A stretch of 64,000 bases of DNA from Acidobacterium capsulatum ATCC 51196 (GCF_000022565.1 NC_012483.1:3348001-3412000), one strand, 5' to 3'; positions 1-8,448 are shown, counted from the first letter of the stretch. The notes: generated by a model from the sequence alone, not told the origin. A program made the numbers and translations.

Positions 1-1
1 T

Positions 2-244
2 CTGCGGAATGGGGAAGCGGCAGCGAGCGCCTGCCCGATTCACTGGATCGATAATTTTGCCATGCGCAACTTCACCAACGACGCCATTTTTGATGACACG
101 CTGCCGATTGGCGACGGTCTCATTGAGGTGGGCCTGCGCGTGCCCGAAGAGCGCCTGCAGACGGCGATGGATGACTGGTTTCGCCGCAAAGGCTACCTGA
201 AGGCCGGCGACCGCTTGCTGGTGCAGGAGGCTCGCCCGGAGTAA
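2..244 (+). CDS. C-terminal part of an unidentified protein (5' end outside window)
   Basis: The reading frame is open from the first bases of the window to a TAA at 242-244, so only the last 80 residues are visible. An internal ATG at 62 lacks a convincing ribosome binding site, and the frame stays open upstream of it. I therefore treat this as a truncated gene rather than a 60-residue one. The fragment is acidic, has no membrane segment, and contains an aromatic stretch (IHWIDNF) followed by a DGLIEVGLRVPEE segment. I do not recognise the family and assign no function. Confidence 0.5.
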   Translation: MRNGEAAASACPIHWIDNFAMRNFTNDAIFDDTLPIGDGLIEVGLRVPEERLQTAMDDWFRRKGYLKAGDRLLVQEARPE

Positions 245-317
245 GAACCGCGATCCCAGCCAGCCCCAGACCCACCGCTATGCATCTTAGGGACTGTTGT
301 TCAGGAGAAGAAAGACT

Positions 318-467
318 ATGTTCCTGTTACTCGCGCTGTTGCTGGTGATTGTCTGGGTCGTTTCGTTCGTGACATTTCACGTGGCCGGATTCCTCATTCA
401 CATCCTGCTGATTCTGGCTGTGATTTCGCTGATCCTGCACTTCTTCCGAGGGAAGAAGTCGGCCTGA
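318..467 (+). CDS. Small hydrophobic membrane protein, lmo0937/DUF5670-like
   Basis: This 49-residue protein starts MFLLLALLLVIVWVV and ends HFFRGKKSA. It consists almost entirely of two hydrophobic segments separated by a short FHVAG turn, with a basic C-terminus that probably stays in the cytoplasm. The length, the two-helix layout and the small charged tail fit the lmo0937 family of tiny membrane proteins, whose role is unknown. AGGAG at 303-307 lies ten bases before the ATG. A strong hairpin terminator follows 28 bases after the stop, so it is probably a single-gene transcript. Confidence 0.7.
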   Translation: MFLLLALLLVIVWVVSFVTFHVAGFLIHILLILAVISLILHFFRGKKSA

Positions 468-494
468 CGAAGAGCCAAGCCGCAAAAAAATAAG

Positions 495-516
495 AGGGCC
501 GGATTGCTCCGGCCCT
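495..516. terminator. Bidirectional rho-independent terminator between small membrane gene and apt
   Basis: A perfect 9-bp stem (AGGGCCGGA / TCCGGCCCT) encloses the loop TTGC. On the plus strand a short T run follows. On the minus strand the stem is followed by TTATTTTTTT, so it should terminate apt efficiently from the other side. Confidence 0.85.
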
Positions 517-537
517 TTGTGCTGCAGGCTATCGCTG

Positions 538-1083
538 CTACTCGCTGTAGTGCAGCAGACTGAAGACGTCCAGGTCAGGGAAGCGCTCGCGGCCCTTCAG
601 GAAGTCGAGCTCCACGGCGAAGGCCAACCCGGCAATCTCGCCGCCCAACTGGCGCACCAGCTTTACCGTGGCTTCCATGGTGCCGCCGGTGGCGAGCAGA
701 TCATCGACCAGCACAATGCGCTGGCCCGGCTCGATGGCGTCCTCGTGGATTTCAAGCGTATCGCTGCCGTACTCGAGATCATAGGTCACGCGTACGGTGC
801 GTGCGGGCAGCTTGCGCGGCTTGCGCACCGGCACAAAGCCGGCATTGAGGCGATAGGCCAATGCCGGGCCAAAGATGAAGCCGCGTGCCTCGATGCCCAG
901 CACCAGGTCAATGTTTTTGCCGATGTAGTGCTCGGCCAGCGCATCAATCAGCTTGGCAAAGCCCTGGCGGTCTTTGAGCAGAGTCGTGATGTCATAAAAC
1001 AGGATGCCGGGCTTCGGAAAATCAGGCACCGTGCGCACCAGAGACTTGAGCGGTTCGCAGTTAACGGAGTGAGTGGGTTGCAT
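538..1083 (-). CDS. apt: Adenine phosphoribosyltransferase
   Basis: Converts adenine and PRPP to AMP in purine salvage (cytoplasmic). The 181-residue product has the type I PRTase PRPP-binding loop ([13 protein letters not shown]) in its C-terminal half, the APT N-terminal signature [15 protein letters not shown], and GIEARGF in the substrate pocket. The frame is open further upstream to 1152, but that start would overlap acyP by about 60 bases. The ATG at 1083 gives the usual family length and sits 7 bases after the acyP stop, so the two genes are probably co-transcribed. Confidence 0.93.
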   Translation of the reverse strand: MQPTHSVNCEPLKSLVRTVPDFPKPGILFYDITTLLKDRQGFAKLIDALAEHYIGKNIDLVLGIEARGFIFGPALAYRLNAGFVPVRKPRKLPARTVRVTYDLEYGSDTLEIHEDAIEPGQRIVLVDDLLATGGTMEATVKLVRQLGGEIAGLAFAVELDFLKGRERFPDLDVFSLLHYSE

Positions 1084-1090
1084 AGCCGTC

Positions 1091-1372
1091 TTACCAGGCT
1101 CCTTCAATGTGAAATGATCCAAGACCTTCGCCTTCCTTCTCGTCGAGCTCATGCTCCAGAACGTGATCGACGCGGCTGCCGCGCGATCCTCGGTGCAGGG
1201 CCGTGGTCAGCGCGTCCAGTCTGGCGGGCTCTCCGGCGGCTTTCACCTCGACGTGACCGTCTTCGGTGTTGCGCACCCAGCCCCGCAGCCCCAGCGGCTC
1301 AGCCTCGCGATGCACAAACCAGCGAAACCCGACTCCCTGCACGCGTCCTTTGACGAGGTAATGACGAACCAT
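1091..1372 (-). CDS. acyP: Acylphosphatase
   Basis: Hydrolyses the carboxyl-phosphate bond of acylphosphates. The 93-residue product has the acylphosphatase signature near the N-terminus ([12 protein letters not shown], with the phosphate-binding loop and catalytic Arg). A downstream [13 protein letters not shown] segment contains the catalytic Asn. The start was set at [13 protein letters not shown] because the longer frame, open to 1411, adds a non-homologous 13-residue leader. It lies directly upstream of apt on the same strand. Confidence 0.92.
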   Translation of the reverse strand: MVRHYLVKGRVQGVGFRWFVHREAEPLGLRGWVRNTEDGHVEVKAAGEPARLDALTTALHRGSRGSRVDHVLEHELDEKEGEGLGSFHIEGAW

Positions 1373-1437
1373 AAGTTTTTGGATGCGAGGCCAGTGTTGC
1401 AGATAAGGCAAACAGGCGCAAGTTGCAGCGCAGACAC

Positions 1438-1466
1438 CAACGGCCCGACCGAAGCCGCGCCGTTGT
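1438..1466. repeat. GC-rich imperfect hairpin downstream of the HEPN gene pair
   Basis: An imperfect palindrome (CAACGG ... CCGTTG) contains the core CCGAAGCCGCGCCGTTG. That core closely matches CCGAAGCTGCGCCGCTG in the hairpin at 2291-2316 on the other side of the two-gene module. It could act as the terminator of the minus-strand pair, although there is no T tract, or be a REP-like unit. Confidence 0.45.
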
Positions 1467-1489
1467 ATTGAATGCTCATGGACTCATCG

Positions 1490-1873
1490 TCACGCAATCT
1501 TGTATGCGTAGGCATCCTCGATGAAGCGGTCGCCCCATGTCTGGCCGCCGAGTCGCATGCCTGCTACGCTCGCTGTCTTTCCGAAGAGCTTGCGCAGAGC
1601 ACGAATGAAGGGGTCGGTCGTTTTCATCAGGTGAATCGTTGGTGATTCCCATACCGTGATGCCTGCCTCTTCGGTGATGCGATTGATTTTCAGATAGGCA
1701 TCGCGAAGATCGAGGTTATCCAGTTCTTTGGAGGCCAGCACAAAACGCCAGTCTTCGTATTCCGGGAAAACGACCCAGAGCGCCGCCGCCACTGAAACTC
1801 CCTGCCCCTCCAGTGCGGAGACAATCCGTTCACTCTTCTTTAAGTCGACTTCTACCAGCGTTGCTTTACCCAT
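1490..1873 (-). CDS. Unknown protein partnered with a HEPN-domain gene
   Basis: This 127-residue product starts at MGKATLVEVDLKKSERIV. The frame is open further upstream, but that region lies inside the HEPN gene. The start codon lies within the end of the HEPN gene (22-bp overlap), so the two are translationally coupled. The sequence is a compact alpha/beta protein with aromatic stretches (AALWVVFPEYEDWRFVLAS) and a basic segment ALRKLFGK. I do not recognise a named family. Overlap with a HEPN gene and lower GC than the neighbours suggest a toxin-antitoxin-like or other conflict module, but neither the role nor which member is toxic can be read from sequence. Confidence 0.55.
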   Translation of the reverse strand: MGKATLVEVDLKKSERIVSALEGQGVSVAAALWVVFPEYEDWRFVLASKELDNLDLRDAYLKINRITEEAGITVWESPTIHLMKTTDPFIRALRKLFGKTASVAGMRLGGQTWGDRFIEDAYAYKIA

Positions 1874-2265
1874 GGCATGACTCCGGAATTTGAATCCATT
1901 ATGGCACTGATGAGTTCCCTGGTTTTGGCCCTGTCGGCAAGCTCGTAACGGCTTTTCTCCGACCATTGCGTGACGAGGTCCCAATTTGCTCGAAATGTTC
2001 TATCTGCGACGCACCGATCTCCGAGTGCCTGATTCAGACTGCTTAAAACTAAAAGGTCTTTCAGATTGTGGGTGTACGAGTCATTCACCCGCTTCTTGTC
2101 CGGAAACTCGTAACGCTTGATCTGCTTCGCGATGCACGCCTTCAGCGCACATTCCACGGCATAGCCGGCCAGATAATAGGCCCCGCTGTACTTTCTGGCC
2201 TTGAGCAGAGCCTGCGCCTCGCTGAGCCGCGTTTCGGCCAGAATCTGTAGATCCTTGCGATTCAT
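1852..2265 (-). CDS. HEPN-domain protein
   Basis: The 137-residue, mostly helical product begins MNRKDLQILAETRLSEAQ. It contains the HEPN-like core ARKYSGAYYLAGYAVECALKA, then THNLKDLL, the pattern of small HEPN proteins (PF05168 type). RVNDSYTH at about residues 79-86 has R-X6-H spacing. It could be the HEPN RNase motif, but it sits earlier than the canonical position, so activity is uncertain. The gene is first in an overlapping pair with the unknown gene at 1490-1873. HEPN proteins are commonly RNase toxins or nucleotide-binding partners. The base composition is less GC-rich than the surrounding genes. Confidence 0.72.
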   Translation of the reverse strand: MNRKDLQILAETRLSEAQALLKARKYSGAYYLAGYAVECALKACIAKQIKRYEFPDKKRVNDSYTHNLKDLLVLSSLNQALGDRCVADRTFRANWDLVTQWSEKSRYELADRAKTRELISAIMDSNSGVMPWVKQRW

Positions 2266-2290
2266 TTTCAGAATTCTAGCCGCAGACACG

Positions 2291-2316
2291 AGCGGCGCAG
2301 CCGAAGCTGCGCCGCT
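2291..2316. repeat. Perfect 10-bp GC-rich hairpin upstream of the HEPN gene
   Basis: AGCGGCGCAG and CTGCGCCGCT pair perfectly around a CCGAAG loop, between the HEPN start and the efp stop. It has no T tract. It shares a 17-base core with the hairpin at 1438-1466 and could end efp transcription or be one of a pair of REP-like units bracketing the HEPN module. Confidence 0.55.
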
Positions 2317-2337
2317 GAGCCATGCCCAAAGTAATTC

Positions 2338-2898
2338 TTATGCGCGGCTCAAATACGCGCCTTCGGCCGTGTCCACGCGAATCTTCTCGCCTTCGTTGAT
2401 GAACGGAGGCACCTGCACCACGAGTCCCGTCTCAAGCGTCGCGGGCTTGGTCACCGAAGAGGCCGTGGCGGACTTCAGGCCCGGCTCGGTCTCGACCACC
2501 GTCAGCTCGACGGTCTGCGGCAGCTCGATGCCCACGGCCACGCCGTCAAAGAACGAAACCGTGATCTGCAGATTGGCCGTCAGGTACTCGACCGCGTCAC
2601 CCAGCGTGTCGCGCTTGAGGTGGGTCTGCTCAAAGTTCTCGGTGTTCATGAAGTAGTAGTCGTCGCCGTCGTTGTAGAGAAACTCCATGGGGATTTCATC
2701 GACGATCACGCGCTCAATGGGGTCGGGCGAGCGGAAGCGGTGCTCAAACATCGCGCCCGAGCGCAGGTTGCGCAGCTTGGCCTGAATGAAGGCGCGCAGG
2801 TTGCCCGGGGTGCGGTGCTCCACGCTGAAGACGGCATGCAGTTCGCCGTTGTGCTTGATGATCATGCCGGGGCGCATCTGTGTGGCGGGAATCGCCAT
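2338..2898 (-). CDS. efp: Elongation factor P
   Basis: EF-P binds between the P and E sites and relieves ribosome stalling at polyproline. The 186-residue product has the KOW-like N-terminal domain and the two OB domains (VPPFINEGEKIRVDTAEGAYLSR at the C-terminus, written here only as the family landmark). The tip of the first domain reads TPGNLRAF. Aligned to the E. coli loop KPGKGQAF, the modified Lys34 is replaced by Asn33, so neither lysylation by EpmA nor arginine rhamnosylation by EarP is expected at this position. The gene starts at a clear MAIPATQMRPGM. Confidence 0.95.
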   Translation of the reverse strand: MAIPATQMRPGMIIKHNGELHAVFSVEHRTPGNLRAFIQAKLRNLRSGAMFEHRFRSPDPIERVIVDEIPMEFLYNDGDDYYFMNTENFEQTHLKRDTLGDAVEYLTANLQITVSFFDGVAVGIELPQTVELTVVETEPGLKSATASSVTKPATLETGLVVQVPPFINEGEKIRVDTAEGAYLSRA

Positions 2899-3001
2899 AA
2901 AAACTGACTCCTTACGTGTCTCTGACAGGGATTACGTTGACTGCAACCCTTCAATTTTACCGCAGACGCGCGGCTGCCCTGGTTTTGCAGGTTCGCCGGA
3001 G

Positions 3002-3991
3002 CTACTTGTGCCCGAATAAATGCGCAAAGAAGTGCCCGATGCTGCCGAAGAAGCCGCGATGCCGGTGCGGCGTCTGTACTGTTGCTTCATCACCGGGAGA
3101 ACTGCTGCCCGCGCCGCGAGCCGGCTTTGCCGCAGACGTTACGGGCACCGGCTGCGCGCTGTTGTAAGTGATGGGCGCTTCCACCTCCGCGTGTACCTGG
3201 CCGATTGGGACGGCTGGCGTGCTGGAGGGCGCGGGTGGAGGCTTCAGCCCTTCGCTCTCGGCCAGCGGAAAGGGATTCTCCTTCTCCGCCTTTGTCTGGG
3301 GAGTGCCTTTGTGCCGGTGGTTGCCGTGGTGCAGCCCGGCAGCCAGTTCGGTGGGCGCTGCCGGGCATCCGCATGGCTCCGGCTCGTTGTCGACCACGCG
3401 GCTCGTGTCGCCGCTCTCGAGCAGCACGCGCTGGTTGGGCTGCACGCGGTAGACGCCTCCGCTGAAGAGATTGGTCACGGTGACATAAGGGGCGTGCGCG
3501 CCGTGATTATCAATGCAAGTGTCGCCGTTCATGCCCACGCGCAGGCTCAGGTCGGCTTTGCCCGGGCCGGAGACAAGAATGCGCAGATCCGGCGTCAGAA
3601 TCACATCAGAGTACTTGCCCGGCTTGCCGTGCTCCTCCATCGCGCCGTGGTCCAGCGCCAGCATGATGGCGTCATCGCCCGGCCGCTGGCTCTTGCCCAG
3701 AGTGCTGTCCGTCGAAATCTGCACCGTGGTGGAGCGGCAGACGTTAATTTGCCCGCCTCGCGCCAGCGTGACCGGAACCGTCGCATCGCCCGCGGTGAGG
3801 GTGGCGTGGCTGCCGATGGCCGCGCGGCCATTCTTCACTTCCAGCGATCCGGAGACCGTCGCGTTCTCTGTCGGGGCATAGGCCACGGGCTTCTGCTGCG
3901 CACCCGCCACACAGGCAAGCGGAAACAACACCAAGGCCACGGCCACTCCGGGCAGGGAAGCGGCGAATCGGCGCGGCAGGAGGCAGGTCAC
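3002..3991 (-). CDS. Secreted protein of unknown function with cationic amphipathic C-terminal tail
   Basis: The product has about 329 residues. The chosen GTG at 3991 has GGAG ten bases upstream, inside the end of trpG. The ATG at 4033 would overlap trpG by 38 bases. A basic N-terminus and hydrophobic stretch (AASLPGVAVALVLFPLACVAGA) form a signal peptide. The mature part contains a beta-rich domain somewhat like FecR repeats (DVILTPDLRILVSGPG, YRVQPNQRVLLESGD). A Pro/Ala/Glu-rich linker and a terminal segment rich in Phe, His and Gly (RHRGFFGSIGHFFAHLFGHK) follow. Function unknown. Confidence 0.65.
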   Translation of the reverse strand: MTCLLPRRFAASLPGVAVALVLFPLACVAGAQQKPVAYAPTENATVSGSLEVKNGRAAIGSHATLTAGDATVPVTLARGGQINVCRSTTVQISTDSTLGKSQRPGDDAIMLALDHGAMEEHGKPGKYSDVILTPDLRILVSGPGKADLSLRVGMNGDTCIDNHGAHAPYVTVTNLFSGGVYRVQPNQRVLLESGDTSRVVDNEPEPCGCPAAPTELAAGLHHGNHRHKGTPQTKAEKENPFPLAESEGLKPPPAPSSTPAVPIGQVHAEVEAPITYNSAQPVPVTSAAKPARGAGSSSPGDEATVQTPHRHRGFFGSIGHFFAHLFGHK

Positions 3992-3995
3992 AGAG

Positions 3996-4559
<564 letters not shown>

Positions 4560-4631
4560 GGGTTTCTCTAGTGTAATGCGGTTACGCCTCGGCTCTCGTC
4601 AAAGAAGACGGCCCGTCTGGCTTTAATCAAA

Positions 4632-4637
4632 TATAAT
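4632..4637 (+). promoter_or_regulatory. Consensus -10 box immediately upstream of the antitoxin start
   Basis: A perfect TATAAT ends seven bases before the GTG at 4645, so transcription would start at or within a base of the start codon and give a nearly leaderless mRNA. No clear -35 is visible. The AT-rich surroundings (TTAATCAAATATAATCAA) contrast with the GC-rich flanks and may include the antitoxin's operator. Confidence 0.5.
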
Positions 4638-4644
4638 CAAAGCT

Positions 4645-4938
4645 GTGAAGAAGCAATCAAAGGTCGCATCTGCAGCGGAAACCAGGGTGATGACTGCGCA
4701 TGTGCCCACGGCTCTGGCTCAGCGGGTCGATCAGCTTGCCGCGCAACTGGAACGTCCTCGCGGCTGGGTTGTGAAGCAGGCACTGCTTGCATGGGTGGAA
4801 GAAGAAGAACTTCGCCACCGGATGACGCTGGAGGGACTGGCTGCGGCTGATGCAGGCGAATTGGTTGCGCATGAGGAAGTGGAGAAGTGGGTCCGCAGCC
4901 TGAAAACGAATAAGCCGCTTCCACCGCCTCTCGCATGA
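4645..4938 (+). CDS. Ribbon-helix-helix antitoxin of a ParD/RelB-type pair
   Basis: The 97-residue product contains a CopG-like ribbon-helix-helix region (VMTAHVPTALAQRVDQLAAQ, then RPRGWVVKQALLAWVEEEE). An acidic middle and a proline-rich C-terminus probably wrap the toxin. The GTG start has a consensus -10 box close upstream. The stop overlaps the toxin ATG (ATGA), typical of antitoxin-toxin coupling. The pair lies in opposite orientation between trpG and trpE. Confidence 0.82.
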   Translation: MKKQSKVASAAETRVMTAHVPTALAQRVDQLAAQLERPRGWVVKQALLAWVEEEELRHRMTLEGLAAADAGELVAHEEVEKWVRSLKTNKPLPPPLA

Positions 4939-5210
4939 AGCTCTTCTGGGCCAGGCCGGCGTTGAAAGACGCTGCCCGGCTGTACGAATTCATCGCTGCC
5001 GATAACCCCGTGATTGCGGCTAATGTGCTCGAAGGCATTCGAGCAGGCGTGACGCGTCTGGTGCAGTTTCCTCAGTTGAGGGAACGCGTCGATGGGTATG
5101 AGCCTCGCGAAGTGAGACGAATTTATATCGGGCCATACGAAGTGCGCTACGAGATTGCAGAAGATGCGGTACGCATCCTTCGTCTGTGGCACGCCCGGGA
5201 GCGGCGCTAG
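4935..5210 (+). CDS. ParE/RelE-family toxin
   Basis: This 91-residue basic protein has the ParE/RelE fold landmarks: N-terminal KLFWARPALKDAARLYEFIAADN, a central EGIRAGVTRLVQFPQLRERV, and the C-terminal strand pair GPYEVRYEI and VRILRLWHARER. Plasmid-stabilisation toxins of this type inhibit gyrase (ParE) or cleave mRNA (RelE). The sequence favours the ParE/YoeB-like group but does not settle the target. It is translationally coupled to the upstream antitoxin by a 4-base overlap. Confidence 0.85.
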   Translation: MKLFWARPALKDAARLYEFIAADNPVIAANVLEGIRAGVTRLVQFPQLRERVDGYEPREVRRIYIGPYEVRYEIAEDAVRILRLWHARERR

Positions 5211-5322
5211 AGCATTTTCACCGAAGAAGTTCATGAAGAAGACGGGCTCAACGTGGCCATTCGATCAAAGAACGGCCACTTCCGATCCATGCAAAACACT
5301 CCACAGTATCGGTGAAAATGCT
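5211..5322. repeat. 112-bp palindromic element between the toxin and trpE stop codons
   Basis: Perfect 14-bp inverted arms (AGCATTTTCACCGA at 5211-5224 and its complement at 5309-5322) lie exactly between the toxin stop codon (ending 5210) and the trpE stop codon (starting 5323). A second inner inverted pair (GTGGCC / GGCCAC) lies near the centre. It could be a bidirectional terminator for convergent genes or a small mobile palindrome. No other copy was seen in the window. Confidence 0.6.
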
Positions 5323-6831
5323 TTAACTCCGCGCCCGCTCAATCGCGCGCACCACGGCCTTGGCCTTGTTTACGCTCTCCTCGTATTCCTTCTCCGGTAC
5401 GGAGTCCGCAACAATGCCCGCGCCCGCCTGAATGTAGCCCTTGCGGCCTTTCATCAGCAGCGTGCGAATCGCGATGCACGAGGTCAGGTTGCCTGAGAAG
5501 TCCGCATAGAGCACGCAGCCGCCGTAGATGCCGCGCCGCGCGGGCTCCATCTCTTCAATGATCTCCATGGCGCGAATCTTCGGCGCGCCGCTCAGCGTCC
5601 CGGCCGGGAAGCAGGCCCGCAGCGCATCCACCGCGTTCAGCCCCTTGCGCAGCGTACCCGTGATGTCGCTGACCAGGTGCATCACGTGGGAGTAGCGTTC
5701 CACGCGCATCAGTTCGCCTACCTGCACCGAGCCGTACTCGCTGACCCGGCCCACGTCGTTGCGGCCCAGGTCCACCAGCATGACGTGCTCGGCGCGTTCC
5801 TTCTCGTCGTGCAGCATGTCCTGCTCATAGGCGAGGTCGGTGGCTTCGTCTTCGCCGCGCGCACGCGTCCCGGCAATGGGCCGGTACTCCACGCGGCCAT
5901 TCTGCACGCGGACCAACAGCTCGGGCGATGAACCCACAATGTGCGTCGTTTCCGTCTTTGTGCCGCGCCCTGCCGGCAATGCGCTGCGCAGGAAGTAGAG
6001 GAACGGCGACGGATTCACGATGCGCAGCGCGCGGTAGATCGAGAAGGGATCAACCTCCGGCTCGACGTCGAAGCGCTGCGACAGCACCACCTGGAAGATA
6101 TCGCCCGCGGCAATGTACTCCTTCGAGCGTTCGACGGCCTTGATGAAGTCCTTCTTCTTCGTCCGGTTGGCGAGCTTTAGTTTGCTGCTGAACGATTTCT
6201 TCTTCTGCTTCGGCAGGGGAGCGAGCAGCCGCTTCTCAAAGCGGTCCAATCTCCAGATCGCCTCGGCATAGGCCTGCTTGGGATTGCGCTTCTGCAGATC
6301 GGCGGTGACGATCAGCAGCATCTCTTTGCGAACGTGATCAAAGGCCAACACCTCGTCAAAAAAGAGCAGGCAGGCATCCGGCATCTCAAGTTCGTCCGCG
6401 GCCTCTTCGGGCAGCTTCTCAATCTGCCGCACTACGTCATAGGTGAAATAGCCTACCGCGCCGCAGGTGAAGGGCGGCAACTCCGGCAGCACAGCGGGGG
6501 AGTGCCCGTCCAGCGACTCCTTCAGCACCTCGAAGATATCGCCATCAATCTCTCGCGTTTCGCCTTCTTCGGTGATGCTGATCGAGCGTCCGCGGGAGAC
6601 GATGCGCCGGTAGGGGCGAATGCCGATATAGGTGTAGCGCCCGATTTTTTCGCCACCTTCGACCGATTCCAATAGAAAACACTCCGGCTCATGTGCGGCC
6701 AGGCGCAGAAAAGCGCTGACCGGCGTCTCAAGGTCGGCCGTGAGTGTTCGATAAAGCGGAATGAGGGTATGCTTGCGAGCAAGGCGCAGAAACTCGGGGC
6801 TGGCGGGCAATGAGGTCGTCTTGGATGGCAT
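5323..6831 (-). CDS. trpE: Anthranilate synthase component I
   Basis: Converts chorismate and ammonia to anthranilate, the first step of tryptophan synthesis. The 502-residue product starts at MPSKTTSLPASPEF, because the longer open frame up to 7239 adds unrelated sequence. The LLES motif near residue 50 is the tryptophan feedback site of TrpE and argues against PabB. Chorismate-binding motifs include YRPIAGTRARG, HVMLVDLGRND, FPAGTLSGAPKIRAM and the C-terminal QAGAGIVADSVPEKEYEE. It is separated from trpG by a plus-strand toxin-antitoxin pair. Confidence 0.95.
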   Translation of the reverse strand: MPSKTTSLPASPEFLRLARKHTLIPLYRTLTADLETPVSAFLRLAAHEPECFLLESVEGGEKIGRYTYIGIRPYRRIVSRGRSISITEEGETREIDGDIFEVLKESLDGHSPAVLPELPPFTCGAVGYFTYDVVRQIEKLPEEAADELEMPDACLLFFDEVLAFDHVRKEMLLIVTADLQKRNPKQAYAEAIWRLDRFEKRLLAPLPKQKKKSFSSKLKLANRTKKKDFIKAVERSKEYIAAGDIFQVVLSQRFDVEPEVDPFSIYRALRIVNPSPFLYFLRSALPAGRGTKTETTHIVGSSPELLVRVQNGRVEYRPIAGTRARGEDEATDLAYEQDMLHDEKERAEHVMLVDLGRNDVGRVSEYGSVQVGELMRVERYSHVMHLVSDITGTLRKGLNAVDALRACFPAGTLSGAPKIRAMEIIEEMEPARRGIYGGCVLYADFSGNLTSCIAIRTLLMKGRKGYIQAGAGIVADSVPEKEYEESVNKAKAVVRAIERARS

Positions 6832-6978
6832 AAGAGCTCGGGAAAATCGTTCTGCTGCGAGGATTACCTTCGGTTCGTTCTCCTCATGGTACAGCCCGCT
6901 TCCGGGGCGCCTCAATGGCCAGTTCGGTTGGCTCTGGCATCCCGCGCAAGGCCGTCCGGCATCTGTGGGGTGAGGCTC

Positions 6979-7007
6979 TTGCCGGGCTTGATACGCGGGC
7001 CTATACT
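6979..7007 (+). promoter_or_regulatory. Candidate promoter for the glutamate dehydrogenase gene
   Basis: TTGCCG (6979-6984), a 17-base spacer and TATACT (7002-7007) lie in the 325-base gap between trpE and gdh, about 150 bases before the gdh ATG. The spacing is ideal and each box matches four or five of six consensus bases. The rest of the gap shows no other gene. Confidence 0.5.
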
Positions 7008-7156
7008 CATGGGTTTGGCCGGAGGTAGGCTTTGAGGAGCAACAGGCCTTGCCGGAAAATCGTGGGGCGCGCCGGACCGGGGTGCTTCTGCGAACGTCTA
7101 AGGAACAGTGGTTCCCTGGCGGAATGGAAAGCCGGTCCATCACGGAGAGTCTTTCA

Positions 7157-8422
7157 ATGGCTACGATCACGCTCGAGCAGGAGATCAATCCCTGGGAAGC
7201 CCAGGCTGCTCGATTTGACTTTGCGGCGCGCAAGCTCAACCTCGATGAGGGCCTTTGGCGCGTGCTGCGTTACCCTTCCCGCGAAATTATTGTTCACTTC
7301 CCGGTCGCCATGGATGATGGCCGCATCGAGATGTTCACCGGCTTCCGCGTGCAGCACTCCTTTGCGCGTGGACCTGCCAAGGGCGGCATCCGCTATGCCC
7401 CCGATGTTTCCCTTGATGAGGTTCGCGCACTCGCCAGTTGGATGACCTGGAAGTGCGCCGTCGTCAACATCCCCTTCGGCGGCGGCAAGGGCGGCGTTAT
7501 TTGTGACCCGAAGAAGATGTCGATCGGGGAACTCGAACGCATGACCCGCCGTTATACCGCCGAAATTGTGGAATTCCTCGGGCCCGAAAAAGACGTGCCC
7601 GCGCCCGACGTGGGCACCAACGAGCAGGTGATGGCATGGATCATGGATACCTTCTCCATGCATATGCGGCAAACCGTGACCAGCGTGGTCACCGGCAAGC
7701 CCATCACCATTGGCGGCTCGCGCGGACGCAAGGAGGCCACCGGCCGTGGCGTGAGCGTGGTCTGCGATGAGGCGCTCAAGCATCTCAATATGCAGCGCGA
7801 TGGTTGCCGCGTGATCATTCAAGGTTTCGGCAATGTAGGCTCGAACGCCGCGAACCTGATGATGCAGAAGGGGTACAAGATCATCGGCATTGCTGAGTAC
7901 GATGGTGGCCTCTACCATCCCAATGGCATCGATATTCCTTCGCTGATCGAGTACCGCCAGCGCAACGGCTCCATTCTTGGCTTCCGCGATGCCGAGCCCG
8001 CTGATCCGGCTGAGCTGCTCTGCACCGATTGCGACATTCTGATTCCGGCCGCGACCGAGAACGTCATCACCAGCCGCAATGCTGACCGCATCCAGGCCCG
8101 CATTGTCTGCGAGGGTGCCAACGGTCCCACCACGGCTGTCGCCGATGAAATCCTCGCCGAGAAGAAGGTCTTCATCATCCCCGACATTCTGGCCAATGCC
8201 GGCGGAGTCACGGCCTCCTACTTTGAGTGGGTGCAGGATCGCCAGGGCCACTTCTGGAAGGAAGCGGTCGTCAACGAGCAGCTCGACAGCATTCTGGCCG
8301 AGAGCTTTGATGACGTGGTGCGCTACTCCGAGGCCCACGGCGTCAACAACCGCATCGCGGCTTACATGCTGGCCATTGATCGTGTGGCTGTCACCATCAA
8401 GCAGCGCGGCATCTACGCTTAA
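7157..8422 (+). CDS. gdhA: Glu/Leu/Phe/Val family (glutamate) dehydrogenase
   Basis: Catalyses reversible oxidative deamination of glutamate to 2-oxoglutarate with NAD(P). The 421-residue length matches hexameric GDH. The substrate and catalytic lysines lie in GPAKGGIRY (Lys75), MTWKCAVV (Lys99) and PFGGGKGGV (Lys111). The Rossmann nucleotide site is [13 protein letters not shown]. The start is the ATG at 7157 with GGAG nine bases upstream; the frame is open further upstream but gives no homologous sequence. A terminator follows 26 bases after the stop. Leucine or phenylalanine dehydrogenase is possible from the family, but the length favours glutamate. Confidence 0.9.
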   Translation: MATITLEQEINPWEAQAARFDFAARKLNLDEGLWRVLRYPSREIIVHFPVAMDDGRIEMFTGFRVQHSFARGPAKGGIRYAPDVSLDEVRALASWMTWKCAVVNIPFGGGKGGVICDPKKMSIGELERMTRRYTAEIVEFLGPEKDVPAPDVGTNEQVMAWIMDTFSMHMRQTVTSVVTGKPITIGGSRGRKEATGRGVSVVCDEALKHLNMQRDGCRVIIQGFGNVGSNAANLMMQKGYKIIGIAEYDGGLYHPNGIDIPSLIEYRQRNGSILGFRDAEPADPAELLCTDCDILIPAATENVITSRNADRIQARIVCEGANGPTTAVADEILAEKKVFIIPDILANAGGVTASYFEWVQDRQGHFWKEAVVNEQLDSILAESFDDVVRYSEAHGVNNRIAAYMLAIDRVAVTIKQRGIYA

Positions 8423-8448
8423 ACGTCGCAAAATCCAGAACCACAAGG

